Source: Massilia sp. NR 4-1 (lineage in GTDB: Bacteria > Pseudomonadota > Gammaproteobacteria > Burkholderiales > Burkholderiaceae_D). Taken from it: a DNA stretch of 64,000 nucleotides. Shown here one piece after another: positions 11,201 to 18,873 of this stretch (positions are counted from its first letter, which is position 1; the number at the start of each line of letters is the position of its first letter). Location: contig NZ_CP012201.1 of NCBI RefSeq assembly GCF_001191005.1, positions 1,674,001 through 1,738,000 on the forward strand, in the 5' to 3' direction. The notes beneath the pieces are model-generated. The model saw only the letters and a program-made list of their open reading frames with translations. It was not told the DNA's origin and searched no databases. The position numbers and the translations under genes were made by a program.

Positions 11201-11307
11201 AGGTTGGCATAGCTCAGCATGCCGCCGATCAGCAGCACGGCGATCAGGTAGCGCGTCAGCGGGATATGCTCCAGCGCCCAGCGCGAGAGATTGAATCCGT
11301 CCTTCAT
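8224..11307 (-). CDS. RND efflux transporter permease (AcrB/MdtB superfamily)
   Basis: This inner-membrane proton-driven exporter forms the pump of a tripartite efflux system. It has 1027 residues, typical of HAE1-type RND proteins. It has one N-terminal membrane helix (about 15-33), a large periplasmic loop, a helix cluster with the paired Asp of 'LLVDDAIIAVEMM' needed for proton relay, a second periplasmic loop and a final helix cluster. The gene overlaps the upstream adaptor by 4 bases (ATGA), so the two are translationally coupled. No TolC-like outer-membrane factor is encoded next to it, so the pump must borrow one. The substrate (drug, solvent or other) cannot be told from sequence. Heavy-metal (CusA) type is unlikely because no Met-rich or metal-ligand signatures stand out. 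Confidence 0.92.
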   Translation of the reverse strand: MKDGFNLSRWALEHIPLTRYLIAVLLIGGMLSYANLGQDEDPPFTFRVMVVSAKWPGATALQVAEQVTDKLEKKLQETPYIDEIRSYSKPGEALIMLELRESAPPKETAAAWYQVRKKIGDIRGTLPQGVVGPFFNDEFGDTYGSIIALSGDGFTYAEMKDYADFVRQQLLGVPRVSKVELFGVQDEKVNIEFSHKKFAQLGIPFEQIVNQIATQNAVESTGLLVTPTDNLQVRVTGALKSVKDLEDLELRANNTTFRLGDFATVKREYQDPPQEKMRFNGKEVIGLGVSMEKGGNIIEMGKDLEKTVAELKGKLPVGIELDRVSNQPAAVKASVGEFVHTLIEAVLIVLAVSFVALGLHTKPKLRLDVRPGLVVALTIPLVLAVTFLFMRMLDIDLHKISLGALIIALGLLVDDAIIAVEMMVRKMEEGYSRFDAATFAYTSTAMPMLTGTLITVAGFLPIGLAKSAAGEYTFSLFSVNAIALVMSWVVAVVFTPYIGYVLLKVKPHAEGEHGHDVFDGPGYQRFRRLVNWCVTWRKTTIAATVAVFALGIYGFEFIEKQFFPDSSRPELMVEMWSPEGTAFAANEIQVKKFEAFIGKQAGVESVTSYVGTGSPRFYLPLDQIFPQSNVSQMVVLAKDLKSREELRKKIEDVFKNDFAEVRGRVKLLPNGPPVPYPVQFRVTGTEVEKVRAIADQVKDVMRANSNTIGVNDNWNESVKVLRLDLDQDKMRALGVTSQTVMRVANTILSGTQVGQYREGNKLIDIQVRQPLEERQTISVLNDTSVPTASGKAITISQIARAHFVWEPGVVWRQGREWAITVQSDVREGIQGPTVSDQIDPKLDELRAKLPAGYRITVKGAASDSGEAEQSISANLPLAIFIIFTLLMLQLHSFSRSMLVFLTGPLGVAGAAFALLLLHRPLGFVANLGIIALFGMIIRNSVILVDQIEQDIKAGTPPWDAVVEAAVRRCRPILLTAAAAALAMIPLSRSVFWGPMAVAIMGGLVLATALTLLFLPALYAAWFRVKKT

Positions 11308-12449
11308 TTCGATGCTCCCGCCGCGGCCTTAGTATTCGGCTGCGGCTGCGCCTTCTGCGGCGCAGGCTCGTCCAGCACCTTGACCTTCTGGCCCGGCTTC
11401 AGCAGGTGCACGCCCGCCGTCACCACTTGCTGGCCGGCCTTGACGCCGCTGTTCAGCACCAGCTCATTGCCGGCCGCGCCGCCCACCGTCACCGGCACCA
11501 GCTTGACCGCGCCGTTTTCCACCACCCACACCGAGGTCGCGGATTTTTCATGGAACAGGGCCGTCAGCGGCACCTTGATCTGCGGCGCCGCCGTCTTCGA
11601 CGCGAACTGCACCACGGCCGTCATGCCCAGCTTGGCGTCGGCCATGCTGGGCGGGATCGTGACCTTGAAGGTATAGGTGCGGGTGGCGGAATCGGCAATC
11701 GGCGACACTTCGCGGATCTTGCCCGGCGCCGTCTCGTTCGGATTGGCCCACAGGCGCACCTGCACGTCCTCGATCTTGCGCAGCACGTCGACCTTATCTT
11801 CCGGCACGCCGATCACGATTTCCTTCTCGCCCGACTTGGCCACGCGCACCACCGGCGTGCCGGGGGCGACCACCTGCCCCACTTCGGCGTCGACCGCCGT
11901 CACCACGCCGTCGATATCGGCTTCCAGCGTCGAGTAGCCGGTCTGGTTGGCCTGGCCGGCCAGCACCGCCTTGGACGAATCGACCGTGGCTTCAGCCGCC
12001 TTGTAGGCCGAGCTCTTGGAGTCGAGGATGGCCTGGCTGACGAAATTCTTTTCGCGCAGTTCCTGATAGCGCTTCAATTCGGCCAGCGCGAAATCGCGGT
12101 TGGTTTCGGCCGCGCGCAGGCTGGCCAGGGCCTGGGTCTGGGCCAGCTTCAAGTCCTGCGGGTCGAGCTGCATCAGCACCTGGCCGCGCTTGACCGGCGT
12201 GCCGACATCGACTTTGCGGGAAATGATCTTGCCGCCGACGCGGAAGCCCAGGCGCGATTCGACGCGCGGGCGCACCTCGCCGGAGAATTCGGCGTTCACG
12301 TCGACATCGCTGCTGTGCAGGACGATGGCGCGCACCGGGCGGATATCTTCGGACTTTTCAGCCGGCTTGGAGCAGGCGGCCAGCAGAACTGCCGCTGCGG
12401 CCATCGCCGTCAAAGAGAGGGGGTGAGGCATTTTTTTCAGGGAATACAC
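11304..12449 (-). CDS. RND efflux periplasmic adaptor (membrane fusion lipoprotein)
   Basis: This HlyD/AcrA-family adaptor links the RND pump to an outer-membrane channel. The 381-residue precursor has a lipoprotein signal with lipobox LAAC (Cys26). It then has a barrel-sandwich hybrid ('GGKIISRKVDVGTPVKRGQVLMQLD'-like lipoyl half), a coiled-coil hairpin (about 110-165), the second lipoyl half and beta-barrel and membrane-proximal domains. I take the GTG at 12449 as start because AAAGGAA lies 6 bases upstream. An ATG at 12431 is possible and also leaves the lipobox intact. It is the first gene of the operon and is divergent from hpnC. A possible TetR-type inverted repeat sits upstream. Confidence 0.9.
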   Translation of the reverse strand: MYSLKKMPHPLSLTAMAAAAVLLAACSKPAEKSEDIRPVRAIVLHSSDVDVNAEFSGEVRPRVESRLGFRVGGKIISRKVDVGTPVKRGQVLMQLDPQDLKLAQTQALASLRAAETNRDFALAELKRYQELREKNFVSQAILDSKSSAYKAAEATVDSSKAVLAGQANQTGYSTLEADIDGVVTAVDAEVGQVVAPGTPVVRVAKSGEKEIVIGVPEDKVDVLRKIEDVQVRLWANPNETAPGKIREVSPIADSATRTYTFKVTIPPSMADAKLGMTAVVQFASKTAAPQIKVPLTALFHEKSATSVWVVENGAVKLVPVTVGGAAGNELVLNSGVKAGQQVVTAGVHLLKPGQKVKVLDEPAPQKAQPQPNTKAAAGASK

Positions 12450-12521
12450 GGTAATTTCCTTTACTATGCGGGCAGCTTGAATTGCAACGATAACAAATCG
12501 CCACTATTATTGCGTCTTGGA

Positions 12522-12543
12522 ACTAACTGACTTTCCGTTTAGT
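12522..12543 (-). promoter_or_regulatory. Candidate operator upstream of the RND operon
   Basis: The half-sites ACTAAC and TTTAGT form an imperfect inverted repeat 73 bases upstream of the adaptor start. The arrangement resembles sites used by TetR-family efflux repressors, but no TetR gene is in the window. Confidence 0.3.
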
Positions 12544-12611
12544 AAAAAATTATAGCCGGGTCAACTCCATTTGCAAATGACTTTCGCGTCATTAACTTAA
12601 AAAACTTCTCC

Positions 12612-13421
12612 ATGCCTGTTGACCACTACGAGAACTTTCCTGTCGCTTCCATCCTGATGCCGTCGCGGCTGCGGCCAGCGGTGGAAGCCATCTACGCCTT
12701 CGCCCGCAGCGCCGACGATCTGGCCGACGAAGGCGACGCCACGCCCGAGCAGCGCATCGCCGCGCTGGACGCCTATGAAGCGGCGTTGGGCCGCATCGGC
12801 CGCGACGAAGCCGGACTGGAGCCACTGTTCGCGCGTCTGGCCGCGGCCGTCCACGCCCACGCCCTGCCGCTGCAACCCTTCCATGACCTGCTGTCGGCTT
12901 TCAAGCAGGACATCACGGTGACGCGCTACGCCACCTACGACAGCCTGCTCGACTATTGCGCACGCTCGGCCAATCCGGTCGGCACGCTGATGCTGCACCT
13001 GTACGACGCGGCCAACGACGATAATCTACGCGATTCCGCCGCCATCTGCTCGTCCTTACAGATCATCAACTTCCTGCAGGACGTGGCCATCGATATGCAG
13101 AAGGAGCGCATCTATCTGCCGCTGGAGGATCTGGCGCGCTTCGCCGTCTCGCCCGCCCACCTGGACCGCAACGACAACCAGGCCAAATGGCGCAAGCTGA
13201 TGCAGTTCGAAGTGCAACGGGCGCGCGCCCTGATGCTGTCCGGCGCGCCGCTGGCCAAGCGCCTCAAGGGCCGTATCGGCTTCGAGCTGCGCCTGGTGAT
13301 CCAGGGCGGCCTGCGCATCCTGGAGGCGATCGAGGCGGTGGAATACGATGTCTTCCGGCGCCGTCCCAAGCTGGAAAAACGCGACTGGATCAAAGTTTTC
13401 TGGCGCGCCCTTCGGATGTGA
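12612..13421 (+). CDS. hpnC: HpnC, hydroxysqualene synthase
   Basis: This squalene/phytoene-synthase-fold enzyme converts presqualene diphosphate to hydroxysqualene in the HpnCDE route to squalene. The 269-residue product has the first Asp-rich motif 'ARSADDLADEGD' (Asp35, Asp36, Asp39) and the second 'FLQDVAIDMQKERIYLP' motif at about 155-172, both needed for Mg-diphosphate binding. The ATG at 12612 is supported by family alignment ('DHYENFPVAS') rather than by a good ribosome site. It is the first gene of hpnCDE, 55 bases before hpnD. The assignment HpnC rather than HpnD rests on gene order and the DHYENFPV opening. Confidence 0.9.
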   Translation: MPVDHYENFPVASILMPSRLRPAVEAIYAFARSADDLADEGDATPEQRIAALDAYEAALGRIGRDEAGLEPLFARLAAAVHAHALPLQPFHDLLSAFKQDITVTRYATYDSLLDYCARSANPVGTLMLHLYDAANDDNLRDSAAICSSLQIINFLQDVAIDMQKERIYLPLEDLARFAVSPAHLDRNDNQAKWRKLMQFEVQRARALMLSGAPLAKRLKGRIGFELRLVIQGGLRILEAIEAVEYDVFRRRPKLEKRDWIKVFWRALRM

Positions 13422-13476
13422 GGGCGCTTAGCTATACAATGGCGGCTTTGACAGCCAGAACCTTGTCTTTTTAGCC

Positions 13477-14310
13477 ATGTCCCCCGACGAATATTGCCAG
13501 CAGAAGGCCGCACAAAGCGGCTCCAGTTTCTACTACAGCTTCCTGTTCCTGCCGCCGGAGCGGCGGCGCGCCATCACCGCGCTGTACGCCTTCTGCCGCG
13601 AAGTGGACGATACGGTGGACGAATGCAGCGACGAATCGCTGGCGCGCGTGAAGCTGGGCTGGTGGCGCAAGGAGATCGCCGGCATGTACCAGGGCCAGCA
13701 CACCCACCCGGTGACGCAGGCGCTGCAGCCGCATCTGACGGCCTACGACCTGAAACAGGAGCATCTGCAAGCCATCATCGACGGCATGGAGATGGACCTG
13801 AACCAGACGCGCTACCTGGACTACGCCGGCATGAGCAAATACTGCTGGCATGTGGCGAGCGTGGTGGGCATCCTGTCAGCCAGCATTTTCGGCGCGACGC
13901 GGCCGGAAACCCTGCAGTACGCGGAAAAGCTGGGCCACGCCTTCCAGCTCACCAATATCATCCGCGACGTCGGCGAGGATGCGCGCAAGGGCCGCATCTA
14001 CCTGCCCGTCAACGAGCTGCAGCAGTTCAATGTGACGGCGGCCGACCTGCTCAATGCGCGCCACACCGAAAATTTCGTCAAGCTGATGGAGTTCCAGACG
14101 GCGCGCGCGCAGCAAGCCTATGACGAGGCTTTCGCCCTGCTGCCGCAGGCAGACCGGCGCGCCCAGCGCCCCGGCCTGATCATGGCGGCCATCTACCGCA
14201 CCCTGCTCAAGGAAATCCAGGACGACGGCTACCATGTGCTGAGCCAGCGCATCTCGCTGACGCCGATCCGCAAGCTGTGGCTGGCCTGGAAGACCTGGAT
14301 CCGTGGCTAA
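13477..14310 (+). CDS. hpnD: HpnD, presqualene diphosphate synthase
   Basis: This enzyme condenses two farnesyl diphosphates to presqualene diphosphate. The 277-residue protein has the opening 'YCQQKAAQSGSSFYYSF' typical of HpnD, the motif 'CREVDDTVDE' at about residues 43-52, and 'IRDVGEDARKGRIYLP' at about 161-176. Both Asp-rich motifs are intact. Its stop overlaps the start of hpnE by 8 bases, so translation is coupled. A weak ribosome site precedes the ATG at 13477. Confidence 0.93.
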   Translation: MSPDEYCQQKAAQSGSSFYYSFLFLPPERRRAITALYAFCREVDDTVDECSDESLARVKLGWWRKEIAGMYQGQHTHPVTQALQPHLTAYDLKQEHLQAIIDGMEMDLNQTRYLDYAGMSKYCWHVASVVGILSASIFGATRPETLQYAEKLGHAFQLTNIIRDVGEDARKGRIYLPVNELQQFNVTAADLLNARHTENFVKLMEFQTARAQQAYDEAFALLPQADRRAQRPGLIMAAIYRTLLKEIQDDGYHVLSQRISLTPIRKLWLAWKTWIRG

Positions 14311-15676
14311 GCCGCGGCGCAAAACCGTCGCCGTCGTCGGCGGCGGCTGGGCCGGCTGCGCGGCGGCCATGGAGCTGGCGCGAGCCGGCGTGCAAGTCAC
14401 GCTGTTCGAAGCGGGCCGCATCCTGGGCGGGCGCGCGCGCCGCGTCGCCACCGACCGCCGCGAACTGGATAACGGCCAGCACATCCTGCTGGGCGCCTAC
14501 AGCGAAACGCTGCGCCTGATGAAACTGGCCGGCGTGGATAGCGCCAAGGCCTTGCTCAGGGTGCCGCTGCAGATGCGCTACCCGGCCGAGTCGGACGGCA
14601 TGGACTTTCTCGCGCCCAGCCTGCCCTTGCCCGCCCCGTTGCACCTGCTGGCCGCCCTGCTGCGCGCCAGGGGCTTGCAGCGCGAAGACAAGCTGGCCCT
14701 AGCGCGCTTTTCCACCACGGCGCGCTGGATGGGCTGGCGGCTGGACGCCGATTGCAGCGTCAGCGAGCTGCTGGAACGCTTCGACCAGACGCCGCGCCTG
14801 ATCCGCCTGATGTGGCGGCCCCTGTGCCTGGCGGCCCTGAACACGCCGCCGGAACGCGCCTCGGCGCGCATCTTCCTGAATGTGCTGCGCGACAGCCTGG
14901 GCGCGCGCCGCGCCGCCTCCGACATGCTGCTGCCGCGCGCCGACCTGTCCGCCTTGTTCCCGCAAGCGGCCGCGCGCTATGTCGAGGCGCATGGCGGCAG
15001 CGTGCGCAGCGGCGCCAAGGTCGCCGCCCTCCGTCCCGGCGAGACAGCCCAAGGGCAGCAGTGGGCGCTGGAAGCCAACGGTTCGGCCGTGGGCGGCAAC
15101 TGGACCGCCTGGTTCGACGGTGTGGTGCTGGCCTGCGCGCCGGGCGCCTCGGCCGTCCTGCTCAACCAGCTGCCCGCTGCCGCCGAGCTGACGGCCCAGC
15201 TCACCGCTTTCGAAGCGGAAGCCATCACCACCTGCTATCTGCAATACAGCCCGGCTACCCGCCTGGACCTGCCTTTTTATGCCCTGGCCGAGGACGTGCA
15301 CAATCACGCCTGGGGCCAGTTCGTCTTCGACCGCGGCCAGCTTGACGCCAGCCAGGCCGGCCTGCTGGCCGTCGTCATCAGCGCCTCGGCCGAGGTGGCG
15401 GCCCAGGGCCAGGATTTGCTGGCCGAGGCGGTCGCCGTCCAGCTGGCGGTGGCCTTCCAGCGCCCCGAGCTGGGCCGGCCCGAGTGGTTCAAGCTGATCA
15501 CCGAGAAGCGCGCCACCTATGCCTGCACGCCCGGCCTGCAGCGTCCGGCCAATGCCACCGCCCTGCCGGGACTGGCGCTGGCCGGCGATTACACGGCCGG
15601 CGACTACCCCGCCACTCTGGAAATGGCGGTGCGCAGCGGCGTGGCGGCCGCCAGATTGCTGGTCAAGGGCGGCTGA
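14303..15676 (+). CDS. hpnE: HpnE, hydroxysqualene dehydroxylase (FAD)
   Basis: This flavin-dependent amine-oxidase/phytoene-desaturase-fold enzyme reduces hydroxysqualene to squalene. The 457-residue product begins with the FAD-binding VVGGGWAGCAAAMELA Rossmann motif (about 11-26), followed by 'ILGGRARR'. The C-terminal FAD contact 'LALAGDYTAGDYPATLEMAVRSG' form is present near residues 425-447. It starts at a GTG (14303) inside the hpnD stop region. No squalene-hopene cyclase lies in the window, so the end product (hopanoid or other triterpenoid) is not determined here. Confidence 0.92.
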   Translation: MAKPRRKTVAVVGGGWAGCAAAMELARAGVQVTLFEAGRILGGRARRVATDRRELDNGQHILLGAYSETLRLMKLAGVDSAKALLRVPLQMRYPAESDGMDFLAPSLPLPAPLHLLAALLRARGLQREDKLALARFSTTARWMGWRLDADCSVSELLERFDQTPRLIRLMWRPLCLAALNTPPERASARIFLNVLRDSLGARRAASDMLLPRADLSALFPQAAARYVEAHGGSVRSGAKVAALRPGETAQGQQWALEANGSAVGGNWTAWFDGVVLACAPGASAVLLNQLPAAAELTAQLTAFEAEAITTCYLQYSPATRLDLPFYALAEDVHNHAWGQFVFDRGQLDASQAGLLAVVISASAEVAAQGQDLLAEAVAVQLAVAFQRPELGRPEWFKLITEKRATYACTPGLQRPANATALPGLALAGDYTAGDYPATLEMAVRSGVAAARLLVKGG

Positions 15677-15815
15677 AGGGCAGCCCAGCATGTTCCGGCT
15701 ATCCCCCGAATATGTCGCCTGCGCCGTCAATTTTGCAGCCTGTCGCACACCGATGGCCCCGCAGCGCCCCATTGCGTACAGTTTCATCATAGATAAAACG
15801 CTTTGGGGAATGAAA

Positions 15816-15947
15816 ATGAAAACAGGTATTAGCACGCTCGTGGTCCTACTGCTGGTCATCGCCAGCACGGTGGCGATCGTGGAATTTGAGGAATTAACCA
15901 GCGCGCCGGGCGTGACCCTGGTCCAGACCGCGGCGCTGATCAATTAA
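15816..15947 (+). CDS. Small single-pass membrane or exported peptide
   Basis: This is a 43-residue product starting MKTGISTLVVLLLVIAST, with one hydrophobic segment (about 5-22) and a short polar tail. I take the ATG at 15816 because GGGGAA ends 5 bases upstream. An ATG at 15810 would add two residues. It stands 12 bases ahead of the DUF1700 gene and probably shares its mRNA. I do not recognise a family. Confidence 0.55.
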   Translation: MKTGISTLVVLLLVIASTVAIVEFEELTSAPGVTLVQTAALIN

Positions 15948-15959
15948 GCGGGAGCGAGG

Positions 15960-16736
15960 ATGAGCAAGTCGGACTACCTGAGCGCGCTCAGCAAGGCCCT
16001 GGCGGGACTGCCGCCGGACACGGTCGCCAAGACCCTGGCCTACTACGAGCAGCGTTTCATCGACGGCCTGGCGGTGGGCCGCAGCGAAGCCGAAATCGCT
16101 CAGGAACTCGACGAACCGCGCAAGATCGCCATGACCTTGCGCGCCAACGCCCACCTGCACGCTTTTGAAGAGAAACGCAGCCCGGCCAATCTGGCGCGCA
16201 TGGCCATGTCCTTCCTTGGCCTGGCGGTGTTCAATCTGTTCATGGTGGTGCCGGCCGTGGTTTACAGCTCCATGCTGATGGCGCTGTACGCCACAGCCTT
16301 TGCCTTTTACCTCAGCGGCATCGCCATCACGGCCAGCGGTCTGGCCGGCGCCAATGAACTGGTGCTGAACGGCCCGCTGCGCCACCTGGTGGTGTTCGAC
16401 GACGACGAGGACCGCAGCATGCAGACCCGCGTCTCCATCGGCGCCGACGGCTTGCAAGTGCAGCAGGAACCCTCGCCCGCCCTGCAGGCGGCGCTGGACG
16501 GCGAAACCAGCCGCTCCGGCCGGCTGATGGAAAAAGCCGAAGCCGTGGCCGAAAGCGGGGTGCGCATCTCGACCGACCTGGATGCCGAATCGCGCACGGC
16601 GCAAACGGCCATCGGCGTCAGCCTGATCCTGGGCGGCATCCTGCTTTGCCTGCTCAGCATCGTGGTGACGCGCTACACCGTGATCGGCATCCGCCGGTAC
16701 ATCGAAATGAATTTCTCCCTGTTGCGGGGCCGTTGA
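15960..16736 (+). CDS. DUF1700 (HAAS-type) membrane protein
   Basis: The 258-residue protein opens with the HAAS-like helical segment 'MSKSDYLSALSKALAGLPPD' (about 1-60), containing 'YYEQRFIDGLAVGRSEAEIAQELDEP'. Two close hydrophobic stretches (about 80-130) follow, then a soluble region and a last membrane helix (about 217-240). DUF1700 proteins usually accompany PadR regulators and GIN-domain proteins and are thought to act in envelope homeostasis. That role is family association only. GGAG precedes the ATG, and the next gene starts 10 bases downstream, so the three genes form a compact operon. Confidence 0.8.
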   Translation: MSKSDYLSALSKALAGLPPDTVAKTLAYYEQRFIDGLAVGRSEAEIAQELDEPRKIAMTLRANAHLHAFEEKRSPANLARMAMSFLGLAVFNLFMVVPAVVYSSMLMALYATAFAFYLSGIAITASGLAGANELVLNGPLRHLVVFDDDEDRSMQTRVSIGADGLQVQQEPSPALQAALDGETSRSGRLMEKAEAVAESGVRISTDLDAESRTAQTAIGVSLILGGILLCLLSIVVTRYTVIGIRRYIEMNFSLLRGR

Positions 16737-16746
16737 AGCGGAGCCA

Positions 16747-17559
16747 ATGATGCGTGGACTGTTTAAAGTAGGCCTCAGCCTTCTGCTGCTGGCGATCGTA
16801 CTGACCGGTGTTTCCTACAGCGTGCTGCGGGCGCAGGGCATCGCCAACCCATCCAGCGCCGCCGGCCGCTCGGCCGCCAGCGAAGAACGCAAGGTAAGCG
16901 CGACCACCACCATGGTGGAGCTGAGCGGACCGATCGACCTTACCCTGCGCCAGGGCAGCAAACCGCTGCTGATCGTGCGCGGCGAGCAGCGCATGCTGGG
17001 CAATGTGGATACCGAACAGGACGGCACCACCCTGCACATCGGCATCAAGGGCATGCTGCTGCACCACCGCCGTCCGCTGCAGGTGGAGCTGGTGCTGCCT
17101 TCGCTGAAGGAGCTGGAAGTGCATGGCAGCGGCGACAGCAGCGTGACGGGCTTCAGCGGCGACACCCTGTCGCTGCAGCTGCACGGCTCGGGCAATGTGA
17201 GCTTCAATGGCCGCTACCGCGAAGTCGAAGCGGGCGTGCATGGCAGCGGCGACCTGAATCTGAACACCGGCAGCAGCGAGAAGGTGGAATTGCAGATGGT
17301 CGGCTCCGGCCAGATCAAATCCAGCGGCAGCTGCCGCGAACTGAGCGCCGAACTGACCGGGTCAGGCGACCTGGATGCGCGCCACCTGGCCTCGGACAAG
17401 GTCAGCGTCCACCTCAAGGGCTCGGGCACCACGCAAGTCTTTGCACGCCACTCGGCCGAGCTGGTGCTGCGCGGCAGCGGCGACATCAGCGTGTTCGGCA
17501 ACCCGGACATGCGCAATGTGAACCGCACCGGCTCGGGCGAGGTCAACTGGGAGCACTAA
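16747..17559 (+). CDS. Exported GIN-domain (DUF2807) beta-helix protein
   Basis: The 270-residue protein has an N-terminal hydrophobic signal or anchor (about 5-28) and then a head GIN domain. The repeated 'GSGDSSVTG', 'GSGNVSFNG', 'GSGDLNLN', 'GSGQIKSSG', 'GSGDLDARH' and 'GSGDISVFG' turns show a parallel beta-solenoid built from about 18-residue coils. It is probably periplasmic or membrane-anchored. It is the last gene of the DUF1700 operon and meets the next gene tail to tail with a 4-base overlap of stop regions. Function is unknown; envelope sensing or scaffold is a guess. Confidence 0.85.
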   Translation: MMRGLFKVGLSLLLLAIVLTGVSYSVLRAQGIANPSSAAGRSAASEERKVSATTTMVELSGPIDLTLRQGSKPLLIVRGEQRMLGNVDTEQDGTTLHIGIKGMLLHHRRPLQVELVLPSLKELEVHGSGDSSVTGFSGDTLSLQLHGSGNVSFNGRYREVEAGVHGSGDLNLNTGSSEKVELQMVGSGQIKSSGSCRELSAELTGSGDLDARHLASDKVSVHLKGSGTTQVFARHSAELVLRGSGDISVFGNPDMRNVNRTGSGEVNWEH

Positions 17560-18806
17560 GCCTGGGCCTGCCCTAACCAGGCCAGCGCATCCTTACCCGC
17601 CTGCTGGCCGCTGGCGAAACAGGCGGTCAGCAGGTAGCCGCCAGTGGGCGCCTCCCAATCCAGCATCTCGCCGGCCACGAAGACGCCGGGCAGCGCCTGC
17701 AGCATGGTGCTGTGCAGCGCCTCGAAGCGCACCCCGCCGGCGCTGCTGATTGCCTCATCGATGGGGCGCGGCGCCTGCAAACGTAGCGGCAATGCCTTCA
17801 GCGCCTGCGCCAGGCGCTCGGGATTCCCATATTCTTCCTTGCTCAGGCATTCGTGCAGCAAGCCGGCTTTCACGCCCTTGATGCCTAAACGGCCGTGCAG
17901 ATGGCTGGCCATGGAGCGCGAACCGCGCGGATGCAGCACTTCGGCCAGCACGCGCTCGGGCGACAGGTCGGGCAGCAGGTCGAGTTCCAGCAAGGCGCTG
18001 CCATCGCGCTCGATCTGCTCGCGCATGGCGGCCGACACGGCGTAAATCAGGCTGCCTTCGACGCCGCCGGCGGTGACCACGAACTGGCCCTGTTTGCGCT
18101 GCGGCCGGCCTTCGATGTCGCGGTACAGGACCGCCACCGTGGTCAGCGGCTCGCCCGCATATTTGGCGCTGAAAAATTCCGTCCAGCCCACATCGAAACC
18201 GCAGTTGGCGGGCCGCAGCGGCGCGACCGGCACGCCCTGCTGCGCCAGCAGCGGCAGCCAGGCGCCATCCGATCCCAGCCGCGCCCAGCTCGCCCCGCCC
18301 AGGGCCAGCACCACAGCGTCGGCCTGGACTGCCTGTTCGCCCTGCGGCGTGGCAAAGCGCAGCGCGGCGCGCCCTTCGGTCCAGCCCAGCCAGCGATGGC
18401 GCTGGTGGAAATGCACGCCGCTGTCGCGCAGGCGGTGCAGCCAGGCGCGCAGCAGCGGCGCGGCCTTCATCTCGGTCGGAAACACGCGGCCGGAGGAGCC
18501 GACAAAAGTCTCGATGCCCAGCCCGTGCACCAATGCGCGCACCTGCTCCGGCCCGAAAGCGTCCAGCATCGGGCGCAGCACCTCGGCGCGGCGGCCGTAG
18601 CGCGTAATGAACTGGACGTAAGGCTCGGCATGGGTGATATTCATGCCGCCCTTCCCGGCCAGCAGGAATTTGCGGCCGACCGAGGGCATGGCGTCGTAGA
18701 CATCGACGGCGTGGCCGGCGGCGGCCAGGGTCTGGGCGGCCATCAGGCCGGCCGGGCCGCCGCCGATGACGGCCACGCGTGTGCGGGTAAGTGCGGGACT
18801 ATTCAT
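17556..18806 (-). CDS. HI0933/BaiN-type FAD-dependent oxidoreductase
   Basis: The 416-residue flavoprotein has an N-terminal dinucleotide fold (RVAVIGGGPAGLMAAQ at about residues 9-24), 'GRKFLLAGKGGMNITH' (about 47-62) typical of the HI0933 family, and a C-terminal FAD contact 'FVAGEMLDWEAPTGGYLLTAC' form. Proteins of this type are often annotated as NAD(P)/FAD-dependent oxidoreductases with no proven substrate. I start it at the ATG at 18806. The ATG at 18818 is also possible, while longer frames would run through the terminator and into the neighbouring gene. It is the only minus-strand gene here with the plus-strand GIN gene abutting its end. Confidence 0.85.
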   Translation of the reverse strand: MNSPALTRTRVAVIGGGPAGLMAAQTLAAAGHAVDVYDAMPSVGRKFLLAGKGGMNITHAEPYVQFITRYGRRAEVLRPMLDAFGPEQVRALVHGLGIETFVGSSGRVFPTEMKAAPLLRAWLHRLRDSGVHFHQRHRWLGWTEGRAALRFATPQGEQAVQADAVVLALGGASWARLGSDGAWLPLLAQQGVPVAPLRPANCGFDVGWTEFFSAKYAGEPLTTVAVLYRDIEGRPQRKQGQFVVTAGGVEGSLIYAVSAAMREQIERDGSALLELDLLPDLSPERVLAEVLHPRGSRSMASHLHGRLGIKGVKAGLLHECLSKEEYGNPERLAQALKALPLRLQAPRPIDEAISSAGGVRFEALHSTMLQALPGVFVAGEMLDWEAPTGGYLLTACFASGQQAGKDALAWLGQAQA

Positions 18807-18830
18807 AAGGTGCAGCATTGTAGTCGAAAA

Positions 18831-18865
18831 CAGCGCCTGGCCGGCCCCGCGCCGGCCAGGCGCTG
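18831..18865 (-). terminator. Terminator of the GGDEF/EAL gene
   Basis: A perfect 15-bp GC-rich stem (18831-18845 with 18851-18865) and a 5-nt loop are followed on the minus strand by TTTTC. It is 8 bases past the stop codon of the upstream gene. Confidence 0.85.
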
Positions 18866-18873
18866 GCTTAAGC

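Noticed and set aside
8554..11676. A 1040-codon open frame on the plus strand opposite the RND genes
   Set aside because: It spans two overlapping real genes, is low-complexity and matches no family. It is an antisense shadow of high-GC coding.
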